Below, piece by piece: positions 11,319 through 24,648 of a DNA stretch of 64,000 nucleotides. The stretch covers positions 291,303,205-291,367,204 of the forward strand of contig NC_064616.1 in NCBI RefSeq assembly GCF_023898315.1, written 5' to 3'. Position numbers and translations under genes: made by a program. A model generated the notes under the pieces. It made no database searches, was not told the origin of the DNA, and saw only the letters and a program-made list of their open reading frames with translations. The stretch comes from Schistocerca nitens. Its lineage: Eukaryota; Arthropoda; Insecta; Orthoptera; Acrididae. Numbering within the stretch: position 1 is the stretch's first letter; every line of letters starts with the position of its first letter.

Positions 11319-13429
11319 AAAAAACACTGGACGCGTTTCATATTTGCTCACATCCATACAGTACTTGCAAAATACAGAATAGTAGTAGTTAAGAAACTAT
11401 ATTAACAAACACCTATGCATTATGGCTGGACTGTTGGGAATGCTGAGGACGACATCAAAATATGTTTCAATGTGTTCACACCAGCCCCCTTTAATATGTG
11501 TGCTGGCATGAATATATGTCCATATCTTCTGGACTACACCGGTGTCAGCACAGTTAAACACCTACGTCATTGGCCTATTTAAACAATAGTTACTTTAGAA
11601 ACAAGACCAAGAAACAATGTTCTTCCACATTTGCAATAGTACATAATGTTACCACCAACAAAAGGTCTGACAATCAATAAATATAAGATTCTATGTATTA
11701 ACACAGCACATCTGCCCTGATATAAGCCTTGCACTATACATATCATGTATTTTAAGAAAATGTATCCTATCATTGTCCTGTAGCACAATTCTACAATATT
11801 TGTGATAACTGCGAGGCTTATGCTGCTATAGACAGAAACATTAACTAGGGCCCATGCAGACTCTACACTAATGCACAACAACTTTCAGCTCGTATGGAAG
11901 TGAATTTCGCTCCCAGTGCCTGCAATTTAAATCTATTACCATCCAAAATATTTCAGTACTCACATGTTTTGTGTTCATACAGTCAAATGGAAGAATGAAA
12001 CTACTGAATTAGTAAGACTTTGCATCTCAAGACATACCTATATCACAAATTGTAAATTTTAAAAAAAGTTTACATTTTACCATCTGCTTTCTTACCACAT
12101 CATGTTTGAAATTTGAGCTACACTACTTTTGATCTCTATTTAGTTGTTTCATCAGATCCACTTCTACAGCAACTCAGTGACCCCCACAACTTCATGAAGA
12201 CGGAAGATGGTATCCTGATACCTTTGATCCTTTCTGATCCACTGTCAAACTATGTCTGACATTACAATTTTCCACTATGGCTGTCATGTCAGAAAATGTC
12301 TGATATTTTTCCAATATGATGCTTCCAATCCGCACCACTAATGGAATTCGTGTGGTGCATGGCAGCACTTAGCATGAAAATATTGTGCTCATATGTTTAT
12401 AGCACAGTATCGACCGGTGGAAAACAGATGCGTGATGAACATTTTGTATAGCCTCATCATTGGTTTTCAAAAGCCCTTGTTGCCACTGATGTGGATGCTG
12501 TTGGTATGGTAGTCCGAGCTTGTGGGTTTGTCAAACAGCTTCTTGTACAGTACATGGCTAAGACAATTTTTCTCTGCCACTACTGAACAGCTATGTCCCA
12601 GGGTCAGGTGACAGGATAGGATAAATATGTCTCTACAACACTCCAACAAATTAGGAACAAAGTCACACAAATGTGTTAAAGTGTTATTTATCCTTGTGAC
12701 TAGCTGAATACTGAAGCCTGCCACACCACTTGTAATATAAATCAAAAAATTCCAAAAAAGTCCCTTAATGACTGAGTGCAAATAATCATAAATATCTTCA
12801 AAGTACGTACCAGACACAACTTACAGTAACCGTCTGTTAACTTCTAACAGTTCACTAACAGACGTTCCCTGACTAAGTCAGCCCTGGACAATAATCTTTA
12901 ACCAAGTGTAAGAGCTGCTCTTCTATGTTTCGAGTGGCCTTCTGTCCATTATCGTCCATTAACTGCTGGACTCTACTCAGCCGGCAATTTGCTGAGGTGC
13001 AATTGAAACCTTCATCCTCAGCACTGCCCGTCGCACTGTAAAAACATATGCATGTAGCCTGACTAAGGCAGTGGTACCAGCTCGCATTCTTGTGCCTGTG
13101 GTCCTTTTGCCTTGGCTGTTTCTTGTTTGGACAAAACAGCAGAGGATTTGGCCAGGTGGCTTTGCAAAGGCATTGAGGATGAAGGAAAATTTAGTGATGA
13201 AAGTGACAGATAAGAAACATGTCCTGTGTGCACTGATTTAAGTTCCAGTGGATCAGAAACTAGTGGTGGAGTGGACAGAAATGAAAAGACATACACTCTG
13301 GCAAATACCTGTAAAGTTTATCATGATGATCATTGTAATCAGTAGAAGATTCCTTTTTCTGTCGTATTGAAAGATTTTATCTTTCCTCAGCCTGTTCTAC
13401 CAAAAGCCTATTTTGTATATTTCCAACTG

Positions 13430-14900
13430 TTCTTCACTGACAATTTTGTTTGACAAATTGTGAATACAACACATATGTATAGAAAAGAAAAGATACAGGA
13501 AGGCACAACACATGCAAAACACAAAATGTCTCACTTTCGGAGAGATGTCGCATTAGAAGAACTGAAGGCTTTTCTTGAGAGCAATATTGAAAATGATTTA
13601 AAGGCGGAGTTAGAAAAACATTTTACACAAGACTAGCTAGAGTCAAGTGCATTTTCCAAGTATATTTCATCTCATTTCTGTTTCTTTCTATGATGCTTCA
13701 TGCAGCATTTAGTTACACCTACAATACCTCAGAGTCTTCAGTGTATCGAACAGAGCAAGGTGATGAACTTTACTGAGTACACTTACAGTGGAAGCAAAGA
13801 ACTTTACACCATAAAAATAAATGTGGTAGCAGATCAGAGCACAGTATTATCCAAGGAAGAAATCTGTTCAAGTGCTACAATCCAAAAGAGCATACAGGGG
13901 TGCTTAAGAGGTTTCTGTCCATGTGAATCAAAAGACGATTATGTTTCACCTCACAATCCATGCTATGAAAAGACACCTACAGAAATTCTTATTCATCCTG
14001 GTTTACCTTTAGCACCCCATCAGTGGTTCTTTTGGCACAGCAATTGCTTGTTTGTACAGATGGTATTGGTTACCACATTTCTACTGTCAGCTTCTACGCC
14101 AGCCCTCAACTAGCTTGGGAATTGCCCAAAATGGAATTTCATCTAATAGGTACAGCTGTGAATTTTGCAAAAGGATTCTCCATGTTATTTGAACTAGACA
14201 AAACTTGATGAATGTGAGTATTGAACCTATCAAACTGAGATGCTAATTGTGTATCTTTCTTTCCATCACAAATGGTTGCTGACTATATTGGATACTTATT
14301 TCATCATCAGACTCATTTCATGACTGCCGAAAGTAACAAAGAGCCTGTGCAGTTACTAAAAACACTGTTGTTTAGGAACACCTGGAGTTGATCGGTGGAG
14401 TGGACAGGGCTGATTGCTACTGTGGTTGCCATGGTTTACAAGGAAGCACTACAAGTGGTGCAAAAATTATTCCTATGGCTCATTGAAGTTGCTATAATGA
14501 AGAATTATATTCTCTACTCAATAAACAAAAATGAATGTCGAGAACAACTGCAGACTCACATTTCCTTCACAAAAAAAACCTATACAGACAGCTATCCGGT
14601 CAGGTGAGACATAAAGATTCTGAGGAAAGAGGAAAACCACCATCATCTGATACTCGGTACATTCTAAAAGAGAGGATACATTTAATTACTCATCATGAAT
14701 GAAAAATTAACAAATCACTGCATCAGTTTCAGCACCCACAAAGAGAAAAGAAGACAAACAGAAGCAATTTCGGCATTGTTAAGAATGCAAGAAGAAGCCT
14801 CTACCTCAACTATGTTCCTATTTTAAAAAGTGCAATACAGAAAGCATAAAAAGCAATCATAACCAAGCAACAAATGTAGTATCAAAACCAGAGTAACAGA
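13430..14900 (+). pseudogene. Second piggyBac-like transposase, heavily decayed
   Basis: Blocks in changing frames match the DDE_Tnp_1_7 domain. An ETNxYA-like block lies near 13450-13490. An EELKAFLE segment (about 13555-13580) lies in the N-terminal domain. A weak catalytic-region block near 14020-14110 is followed by IGGVDRADCY (about 14385-14420), with the conserved GGVDRAD including the third Asp. The helix WLIEVAIMKNYILYSIN (about 14475-14530) is typical of the region after it. Several stops and frame changes separate the blocks, and the first two catalytic positions are hard to place. I could not identify its TTAA-flanked termini, so only the coding relic is annotated. Confidence 0.7.
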
Positions 14901-14953
14901 TAACAAAGCTGTCAAAGCGTCATGACATTGCATTTCCTTTGTTAAAACAGAAG

Positions 14954-14987
14954 CGTATTAACTGGTATTACGTATTAACTGGTATTA
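14954..14987 (+). repeat. 17-bp tandem duplication
   Basis: CGTATTAACTGGTATTA occurs twice head to tail. Each copy contains TTAA. It lies near the presumed right end of the second piggyBac relic. Confidence 0.9.
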
Positions 14988-17900
14988 CCATACATCCTTA
15001 CCCTCATCACCTAAAACAGAATTGGGGAGAGTGCACAGAGTAGAAAGTTGTGATGGGTAATATTAAGACACCTCTTCCTGACCAAAGAGTCCACATTCCT
15101 ACTATACAGAGCCATGATGAAATCTATGAAATATCCCCATCTCATTCACACTGTGTGTAAATGTGTAATGCATGTACTATTCTTGACACTCAGACACTCA
15201 AATACAGCACTTACGATTTATTATTATTTTCACTCCTGCATTACTAACAGTGCTACACTTCAACTCCTGAAATGTGTAACACACAACCCAGAGCATCAAT
15301 CATTGGATTCAAAACTATGAACAATAAATCACTTACCTCAATATAAAAGTAATGTACTTTTTAAATCACACTATAGTCCAAGAAGACTGCTTTTCATGAC
15401 CGATGTACAAGGTTTTAATATGGACCACTGGGAATTCTGTTTGGATATCATTGACCTGTACACATAATATTCAAGTTATTTCACATGTCATACTATCTGT
15501 TAATACCACCTGATTCACACAATATACCTACCTCAAATTATTACTTCTATGCAGAAAATAACTCTTCACTATGCATATCTTATGCACTTAGTACCACAAC
15601 AGTTACGATAAATTATGAAGACGTCGTTCCTGTAAACAGATAATTACCCAAACAATAAGAAGGCCCACAATCTGTGCAGACACTATAAAGAAGTGTTTCA
15701 ACTTTCAGCTGGAGTGAAAGTTAATTTCATCCCCTACTGAAGTAATTGATGCACATGGACTCATAAAGTAAACATCTTTAGGCACTTACAACAAATAATA
15801 GATTAAAACTCTTTCACTACTAGCAATATGACACCAAGTACAAATCTAGACTGCAATATTTCAAATTTCATGTTGCAGTGATTGAAATGAAGCAGTTAAT
15901 GAGTCCACTAGTTAAGTGTACAAAGTCACAATTAATATCTATGAAAATTCTTATCTTACTCACATGATACTGTAAGACACCGTACAACCAATGCCACATG
16001 AAATTTACTGAATCAGTTTCAATAGGAGAACTACAACAACCAGCCCTACAGTTGTGAACTTGACCCAAGTGACTGTCATCTGTTCCATCCTCTATATTCC
16101 TTTTTTGGCAGCAATACATTTCCGCAATGAAGCTGAGGTGCCAACTGAAGGGAATTTGTGGTGCTGGATGTTGGCGGCTGACTCCTATGAGACGTGCATG
16201 CAACTGAAACTGCACTGTTTCAATAATGCCTCATTAATGTCTGTGACTATGTTGTGAAGTAGCCAGTGTATCAATGTAAATATTCCAATAAATATATCTA
16301 AATATATTTTTCCTCTCTTTATCGGTCATCAAAAAGTTGCTTTCTGGTTGCAACTTATATTTACACTATCAGCTGAAATAAAAGTGACTTACATTTGCTG
16401 TGGATGTAATTTACACATATGAACACCTAAAATATTCCTCCACTCAGTAACAGTAGGCTCAGAAAATCAAAAGACGGTATTAAACTAGTCCATTAGAAAC
16501 AATGTGCAACAATTGCAACATTTAAAACACACCATGTGACACATCTTATTGCAAGTGTTTTTACTTAGCTACTCACTGTTCTCTATAAGATTACAAAGCA
16601 AAACTATTTGCTCCTGGATATGAACAACACATCTTCCTGACAAATGAGACCACTTCTTAGTTACACATAGGAATTTTAAAAGCTATGGAAAATTCGTATC
16701 TTTTCAGATCTACATTGCTGCACTAATGCCAACTTCTGACGGTCAGTGTCAAAGACAACAATATACTGAGGAGAAAAATATAGATATAACGCTGGTAAAT
16801 GCAAATACCCTTCATGGCATAAAATGCAATGCATTGCACACATTGCAGAACTACTAATGCTGGTACCACACAACATTCCTACCTCAAACAACTGACATCT
16901 GTGGGAAAAGGTACTTCTAACAAAGACCATGGTGAGCTCCTAGTACTACAAATCTGATGATCCGCTTGGAATGATGTCATTACCTGTAAATACAGATCAA
17001 TGTGTCATAGTGGAACATAACAGAATGTTCTTAGTATATGTACTATCCCATAACCAGCACCCTTCATGATGCACTTATTAACATTATGCAATACTTGATT
17101 GGCAGAAAAACAAAAAATAAATATGCAAATATGTTGTATGTTTCTACATACACAGAGCACACTACATAAGAGTGGCTCTAAAATTACCATCCATCAAAAT
17201 GACAATCTACCGCAAAAGATCCTCACTACTAAATTTAAATAGTTAACTTATTTAATTCTCATATCACTTCTTTTTCCTAAATCAGTCTCAAATAACAACT
17301 GTGTATCAAACTTAAGAATGGTTAGTTTCATATACCTAACATGCCTTATTCAACTTTAGTGTAAGAGAAGGATGTTATGATCTCAAGACTTACAAAGGCA
17401 TTACAAAGTCACGTTGTTTTAGTGCTGCCAATTTTCCATAACTCTCAAACAATAATTTCCACTGAAGCAGGCAACACAGTTTAAAATGATCATAAGTGAT
17501 TTGTCAATCTCACAGTTTTCTATTCCACGAAAAAGTTGTGCGTTGTTAGGGTTTTCAAGCTCTGTATTTACAATTCATTGGGTAAAATGCTCCAAGTCTG
17601 CTGCCAACAGTTGGCCTTTGGCATTACACATGTAATTTTGCAGATGAAGCACTTGAGACATGCACAAGATCTGATGCACTAGTATCACATGTAACTTGTG
17701 CCATGAATTTTTGCAGTGCAAGAAGATAGTGTACATGAGATTCAAAACTAACATTGTACTTGTAGGAGTGCCAATTATTCAGTTGCAGTCTTTAAGGCAG
17801 TAACATTTCTTTTATCAATAAAAAACAAACAAAAATGCAAGAAGGGGGCTACTTCATTGGGTACTAAAGGCTCTGGTCTCATAACTTGATAGCTACTTTC

Positions 17901-18350
17901 AAAGCAGTTTGCTCACCACTTACACCTACGTTTCATCTGTCATGATGCTTATAAACTCAGGATGCTGCAGAAGTCAGTTGGTACCAGTGGCCTTCCAAGG
18001 CCTGTTTCAATGGAGTTTGGTTTTTTTTTTGGAACACAGCATACCACTTATGTTACATCAGTGCACAGCAGTAAAAGCTATAGGAATTGGAATGACAATT
18101 TTTTTCTCACAGTCACATTTCTGTGTTTTTGAACTTATTCCGTGGCAACTAATTGTATATGATTATACACTAAAACAAGACGAATAATATCTGTGTATCA
18201 TGACTCCCCCAACTGAGAAATCACCGTATAAGGTCTCAACAAAAACACAAGAAGCACAGGAAACATTACATAACTGATAACATAACATACAATGTAGATT
18301 GTTTACAGTATGTTCATAAACCAACAACTAAAGTCACAAAAACCAGTGCA
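14988..18350 (+). repeat. Array unit 2, partial
   Basis: From about 15690 the unit order is clear: TTTCAGCTGGAGTGAAAGTT, the GAAATGAAGCAGTTAATGAG block (15885), the GCAGCAATACATTTCCGCAA block (16111), the GGAAAAGGTACTTCTAACAA block (16908) and the CATTACACATGTAATTTTGC block (17622). A deletion near 17840 removes the 5S-like head and its upstream flank. The first 700 bp is too diverged to align by eye. A block near 15420 (GGACCACTGGGAATTC) may be a further diverged fragment. Confidence 0.7.
17836..18030 (+). repeat. 5S-SINE-like block, body only (head deleted)
   Basis: It starts at GGGGGCTACTTCATTGGGTA and follows the body of the 5S-headed block: GGTCTCATAACTTGATAG, AACTCAGGATG, CCTTCCAAGGCCTG. 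It ends in a GGAGTTTGG plus T run. The 5S-like head present in other units is missing. Confidence 0.6.
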
Positions 18351-19997
18351 ATGTGGCAGATCCATTGGCAATATTGAAAAGATTTTTGACATTTACTTCA
18401 AAATGTACTCAGCTGCCCCATTTAATGTCTGCATCATCTACTATGAACTTCCATAAAATTAGGATTACATTACAGTCAGTGCATTCACAGAGTTGTATAA
18501 CTGACCAACTAACAAAATTAATCCACTATATAGCAAGAACAAAGAAACCTCCTAGTCCATATATGCAGTAATGCACCATAAGCTAGGTATCTTGCAATAA
18601 GTTGAGTAAGAGCCAAAGTGTTAAGTCAAGAGCTATAAGAACATGAAAGCTTTTCACAATGCAACACACCTTTTGGTAACATATATGATGCCAACAAGTA
18701 ATCTATTTCTAGCATCTTCAAAGTATCTCACACCACGGACTTTCACAAAAAAAAATGTTATTCTAACATATCAACAGTTATAACCTCCTTCCAATTTAGA
18801 TCTGTGAGTTTCTTATGGGCAACAACCAACAACAAAACTGAAGCGGTGAGTATAAAGTAAGAGAGACCTTGCAAATAGTTTGAAGGTATTTGTATTAATT
18901 GAAAGTGTATCGTGTGATCATCAGAAAGGTTAACTACAGGCAATAGTTCACAGATACATACCCAAAGAATAAGAAAACCCAGACTCTGTGTAGACACTGT
19001 ATAAAAGAATTTCAATTTTCAGCTGAAGTGAATGTGAATTTCATCCCTTATGAAAGTAACTGATACACATGGACTCATAAACTAAACTTGTCGCCAGTAA
19101 CTTTAGGCACTAAACACAAATAATGGTTTAAAACTAGTTCATTACCAGCAATATGCAACTCAAACTGCATCTAAATTGTAACATGTCGCACTTCATTTTT
19201 TAATGATTGAAATGAAGCAATTAATGAGTCCACTAGTTAAGCGGGTAAATCCACAATTAAAAGCTACGAAAATTCTTATCTTGCTCACAGGATACTGCAA
19301 GACCCCATACAGTCAATGCGAAACAAAACTTACTGAATTTGTTTCGAAGGGAGAGCTTAAACCACCAGCCCTACAGCTGCAAACTTGACCGAAGTCACTG
19401 TCATCTATTCCATCTCATAATTTTTTTTGGCAGCAACACATTTGCACAATGAAGCTGAGGGACCAACTGAAGGAAGTTTGTGTCCAGGATGTTGGTGGAA
19501 GACTCCTATGAGATGTGCATGCAACTGAAGGTGGACTGTTTCAAAAATGCCTCAACAATGTCGGTGATTATGTTGGGAAGTAGCCAGCCAAAAAATGTAA
19601 ATATTCCAATAAATATTTCTAAATACATTTATTCTTTCTTTATCAGTTGTCAAAACTTGCTTTCTGGTTGCAACTTGTATTTACACTATCAACTGAAATG
19701 AAAGTGAATTACATTCCCTGTTAATGTAATTTACTCATATGAACATCTAAACTATTTTTGGACTCAGTAACAGTAGGTACAACAGTAAAAATTTAGTACA
19801 TTAGCATCAATGTGCAACCCATGATACATCTTCAACATATGATATGCCACTTATTGTTACAGATGTTCTTGTATAGACACTCACTGTTCTCTATAAAATT
19901 ACAAAGCAAAAGGATTTATTCTTGGATTTGCACAGCCAGGGCCGGCACAACTCATGTGCAAAAAGAGCGGCCCCACAGGGGCAGCAAATATGCCACA

Positions 19998-20018
19998 CCC
20001 CCCCCCCCCCTTTTTTTT
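19998..20018 (+). repeat. Homopolymer tract C13-T8 near the hAT left end
   Basis: Thirteen C followed by eight T, about 60 bp inside the left terminus. It mirrors the A15...G12 tract near the right terminus. Confidence 0.95.
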
Positions 20019-21348
20019 ATGGACAAACTCAACATTCATGCCCAAGAGGGAATTCGAAACCAAACCTTGGTGGTAGCGGCTTCGGGAACTGTAGTATGGC
20101 GCCTTGACTACCTACCGGCTGCCCCTGTTGAACAAGGGGAGGGAGGAGGGCTAATTTCTTCCTCACCACTGTGGCAGCACCGTCATCTTTTCGCTGGAGG
20201 AACAGAGAGGGGGAAGCAGTCTGGCGTAAAAGCCAGTATTCTTATGAGTGGAGTGCTACCAGCCTGTTACGTGCTGTGCATTTACTCACAACTAATATTG
20301 TAGAAGACGAAATCTAATTTGGAAATTTGAATCCAATGTTCGATACTGTGGTTACATGTCTGAAGCAATTTTGTTAAGCCCTTCAATGGCAGTTTCTGAG
20401 TGTCTTATTCTTAATGCATTATGGAGAAAATGGTTAAACATTACTACAGTCAAACATGTCCAACACCTACAATGGCTAGAAGTATTCCGAATGTGTAAAT
20501 ACTCTGCGAGTAAATACAAGGTATAAAGACATTGCTAATAAGCCTGGCATAAGATGGGTTTCGACGTAATTTTGGAAATTTTTGCTATCCGTTTCTGAGT
20601 GACAGTCAGACATTTTGGTTTTTGAGCCATGAAACACCTGTCTCCACCGGCATGAACAACAATTAAACTCTGACCGGCACTTTTGTTTGACAATACTACT
20701 CATTCACTATTACTTTGCCAACATTTATTTACTGTACAATGCATGTAAATCCATGTTTCATCTTAGTAAACTAATGGTCACTTTGATTCTAATGAAAACC
20801 TGAGAAAGTCTCGTCTTTTAGCAACAATGTCTTCTCGTTCGCACAAACCAAAATGTTAATTTTGACACCTTCTAAAACGAAAATCCATAGACAGAACATT
20901 GCTTCTAATCGTTTCCTTGCTGGCTTTGAAACTCGTTTCTGTTTGAAAAAAGTTGTGCAGTTTTTGCAAATTTCATACTTCTTTCTACTGTCCATAATGC
21001 CATAGAAATTACTGCCTCATAACACATTTATCCATATCATCAGTCACATACCTACTGTGAACTTCTTAGTTATCTTCTTGGATGCAAGTTTAACCGTAGC
21101 CTCGCTGTACCTCGTCATGTGACCTAGTTCCTGGCACTGCCGAGTCACCACTTCACCTTTCCAGGCAATAGGTATTGTTACATTCTCTACAACTAAAACT
21201 ACAGAATTTGTTTCAGTAGATGGCCAAGGAAATCGATTGGTCAGAAGCTCCTTCATTGCATTTCGTAAGAACAGAAGAATTGGTGTGTTAGTACACTGAC
21301 ATCAACAGTCAGTTTCATGTAATCATTCTTTGCAGGCTGGATCGAAAC

Positions 21349-23907
21349 ATGTCCGACGGTAGAAAAAGACTGCCTGACAGTGAATATAGGAAAAGATAGG
21401 TGATGATGGAAGATGATGATAAGAAGCAAAAGTATGCTCTACAACGATATTTCAAGCCAAAGAGAGAACGACCTAGCAGCAGTGAGGGTGGAAAAATAGA
21501 TCCTGAAAGTACAGATCCTAGTGGAGGTACTGCTGCTACACCTTTATCTTCCGGACATGACCAGAAAGTTGACAAACACAGTACTGCAACCACTGCATAC
21601 AGTAGCAATGCTGACGGAGGGTCACCCACAACGTGTTCCATCAGACCACGTCTGGACTCAAGACCTACTTTGTCATGAAAGCTTCAAGATTGAAACATCA
21701 GGCAAAACTGAAATTAGGCAACCCGATTCGGAAAATACCAGAGGAACATCAGCCAAGGTACTAACCACCAGAAAAGGGATTTAAGGCAAACCTAAACTGA
21801 AAGATACAATTGACTCACGTCGTGGAAGATGGCTGGAAATTATTACCGACTGCATTCGAACGACTTTGGTCATGCGAGGTCCCCCAAGCGCATAAAGGAA
21901 ACTGAAGAATGCCCTAAAAACGCGGACATCCGGAGTTTCAGCCCTGTGCACTACAGCTATTCTTTGAAGAATTTAGAAGAAGCTGATAGACATTGGTTGG
22001 TGTACTCAAAGAGCAAGCTTTTTTGTTGCAAGCTTTTCTCGTCATCTACATTAAAAAATGCAAAGAACGGTATAAGCTACTGGCAGCAAATTGCATCATA
22101 TCTCGAAAGTCACAGGAAGTCTACCGAGCATTTGAATTCACATAAGAAGTGGATCGTGTTTCCCGAGGGACTGAAAAAGTCATGAACTGTCGATGCCCAT
22201 CATCAAAGGCTTCTGAATATTGAAAGCGAGCATTGGAAAAATGTTCTTGAGCACTTAATAGCAATAATTCATTTCCTGGGTCAGCACTTGTTGAATTATT
22301 CAGAAAGTTCGACACTGTGATGATGGAGCACCTGCACAGAACAAAGAAAGGTGAGAACAAGGGTCATCATTATCTTGGAAAAGAAACAAAGAATGAAATA
22401 ATTCATCTTATTGGATCATCTATAACCAACATCATATTAATGATGAAATCTGCAAAGAAATACAGTATAATTCCGGACTGCACACAAGATATTTCAAAAG
22501 TTGAGCAGATGACAGTTGTGGTACATTTCGTCCAGGAGACAAGTCTCAACGGGGTATATGATGTCCGAATGTGGGAGCATTTCCTGGGATTTCTTACAGT
22601 ACCTGATTCTTTACACTCCACTTTGATGCAGGACGTGCTCAAGTTCTTGGAAGATAAAAAAAGCCTATTGTGTAATACAAGAGGGCAAGGATATGACAAT
22701 GGAGCAAACATGAAAGGAAAGAAGTTTGATCTTCAGAAATGAATTTCAGATGTGAACAAGAGATCATTTTATGTACCATGTAAGAGTCACTCATTGAATC
22801 CTGATGTAAACAATGCGGCTAGTCTTCTAAATATGCTGTTTCCATGTTTTCGACAGTGAAAAGCTTGTATGTCTTCTTCTCGATCTCCGTTCGACTTTGG
22901 GATGTCTTGAAGAAGTATCTGCCTAACCTGTTGCTGAAGCCACTGACCGATACTAAGTGGGAAACTAGCATTGATGACCTTATTCTCAAATTGGAGACAT
23001 TTATGATGCACTGGTTCAGATGTCTGAAAAATTCAATGGCATGACCACTCACGAAGCAACGTCACGTGTAAATCAAATAAAAAATTACACCTTTCTCACT
23101 TCTCTGGTAATCTTGATATGACATTCTGCTTCACATCAGTGCAGTCAGTAAGACCCTCCAGACCACTGACATAAATGTTTCTGAGACCGTGGAAATGCTT
23201 GAAATACGAAAGCATAAAATGAGACCTGCAGAACAAAAGAAAAGTTTGTGTCTTTCTTGATGGATTCCAAAGAACTGGCTACAGAATTAGAGCTAGAAGA
23301 TCTAACTTTACCATGGATAAGAGTTCCCCAGTGATGAAGTAAGAAGCCAATACACTTTAACTATGAAGGAAAGGATGAGACAATAGATGACCCAACAAAA
23401 CGAAACAAGATTGAATTCTACTATTATCTAATACTATCCACATCTTTGGATGAGAGATTCAATCAACTGAAAGCTCATTTTCTCTACGACATTGACAAGC
23501 TGAAGAATGCACCTCCTGACAGCCTGGACACAAAGTGTAGAAACCCCGCAGCGATTTTGCAAGATCATGAGTCAAGCAACATTATTGCACTGGAGATGAG
23601 AGATGAACTAAAAGTGCTTTCAACATTGTTGAAACCTGGAATAGATCCAGAAAAGATTCTGAAGTTTATGGGAAGACATAATTTTTGCCCGAATGTTAAT
23701 ATTGCTCTCAGAATTCCCCTGACACTCTCAGTGACAGTTGCGAGTGGAAAGAGGAGTTTCTCAAAACTGAAATTGATAAAGACATACCTCCGATCAATGA
23801 TGAACAAAATTCATTTGAATGATCTTGCAACAATATCGATTGAGAATTACACAGATCATGTGAAAGAGTTTGCACAAGCAAAAGCTAGGAAGGTTCGATT
23901 TGTCTAG
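21349..23907 (+). pseudogene. hAT transposase, ZMYM1/DUF4371-like type, multiply broken
   Basis: The likely start is ATG at 21349 (MSDGRKRLPDSEYRKR), stopped by TAG at 21397 and then open again as a basic region (QRYFKPKRERPSS). A TTF-type zinc-finger-like block (HWLVYSKSKLFCCKLF) lies near 21990-22040, with downstream HRKSTEHLNSHKKW. The DUF4371-like RNase-H core begins near 22317 (HLHRTKKGENKGHHYLGKET) and includes RGQGYDNGANMKG (about 22680-22715). The hAT C-terminal dimerisation region (VASGKRSFSKLKLIKTYLRS, about 23740-23800) runs to a stop at 23905-23907. There are stops at 21676, 22183, 22740 and elsewhere. In intact relatives the protein catalyses hairpin-type cut-and-paste transposition. 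Confidence 0.88.
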
Positions 23908-24117
23908 TATTTTTTAAAACTTTTATATTATGATCAGTGTCTTGGTTATTTACTGTGTTGTTTATTATTTTGTTCAACATTAAATAGTTATCGTAAATAT
24001 TATTGTTCAAATCAAATTATCATTAAATTGTAAATATATTTTGTATTCAGTTGAATACATTATATGTTCACAACCATTGAAAAATGATTATTTACGTTAA
24101 CTGTAAGTTCAAGCCAC

Positions 24118-24308
24118 ACAAGATTAGCCAAGCGGCCTAAGGCGCTGCAGTCATGGACTGTGTGGCTGGCCCCGGCAGAGGTTCGAGTCTTCCCTCGGGC
24201 ATGGGTGTGTGTATTTGTCCTCAGGATAATTTAGGATAAGTAGTGTGTAAGGTTATGGAGTGATGACCTTAGCAGTTAAGCCCCATAAGATTTCACACAC
24301 ATTTGGAC
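24118..24308 (+). mobile_element. tRNA-headed SINE inside the hAT element
   Basis: The head GCCAAGCGGCCTAAGGCGCT resembles a class II tRNA (Leu-type) D-arm with an A box, and GGTTCGAGTCTTCCCTC is the B box/T-arm. A body with the phrase TGATGACCTTAGCAGTTAAG follows, ending in TTTCACACACATTTGGAC. From memory this family is common in grasshopper genomes. It is not a functional tRNA gene: the acceptor stem does not close and the sequence continues into a SINE body. Internal A and B boxes would drive RNA polymerase III in intact copies. Confidence 0.85.
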
Positions 24309-24617
24309 AATTGCGTAATTCACAAAGCTTATAAAAATTAGCTTGATTTATTCAATCAGGTTTGCTTCCACTTTAGAGCTAGTGCCCAGCAACTGTTTTG
24401 TACAAATCTGTAGAGAATGTTCCCAACCAGTGGCAATTTTTGTTTCTATTTTCCAGATCTACATAGATTTTTGGCTCACTGTGGCTATTCTCAGTGCTTG
24501 GAGTTAAGTTTGCATCTATAACGTCATGCTGAATGTTACTGTCAAAATGACAGTTTAGATACAAGCACATATTAACAGCTTCGAGACTAGCCAAAAAAAA
24601 TAGCACAAACGTTTTGC

Positions 24618-24648
24618 AAAAAAAAAAAAAAAGAGAGGGGGGGGGGGG
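24618..24648 (+). repeat. Homopolymer tract A15-GAGA-G12 near the hAT right end
   Basis: Fifteen A, a short GAGA link, then twelve G, about 36 bp inside the right terminus. This is the inverted counterpart of the left C/T tract. Confidence 0.95.

Larger units (their letters stand above)
9600..12830 (+). repeat. Array unit 1, very diverged, split by an RTE LINE
   Basis: Three stretches align with the large array unit seen later. One is near 9636-9700 (TTACATAGACCTCAAATTA against the unit's CTACATCAATCTCAAACAAC). A second is 9890-10000 (an ATTACACATG...TTGCTGAT...GCACA block). A third is 11420-11560 (ACTGTTGGGAATGCTGAG against ACTGTTGGGAATACTGA). At 11881 an ACTTTCAGCT...GTGAATTTC block also matches. 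This is the most decayed copy I can recognise. The 116-codon minus-strand frame at 12467-12817 has no recognisable domain. Confidence 0.55.

Noticed and set aside
12467-12817. 116-codon minus-strand frame as a gene
   Set aside because: No recognisable domain, AT-rich context, no supporting splice or promoter signals.
13700-14113. 137-codon frame as a host gene
   Set aside because: It lies within the decayed piggyBac coding region and ends without any host-protein signature.
19812-20303. 163-codon open frame across the left hAT junction
   Set aside because: It begins in array DNA and ends inside the transposon, so it is a chance fusion; no domain is recognised.
24118-24190. A functional tRNA-Leu gene
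   Set aside because: A and B boxes are present but no closed acceptor stem, and the sequence runs into a SINE body.
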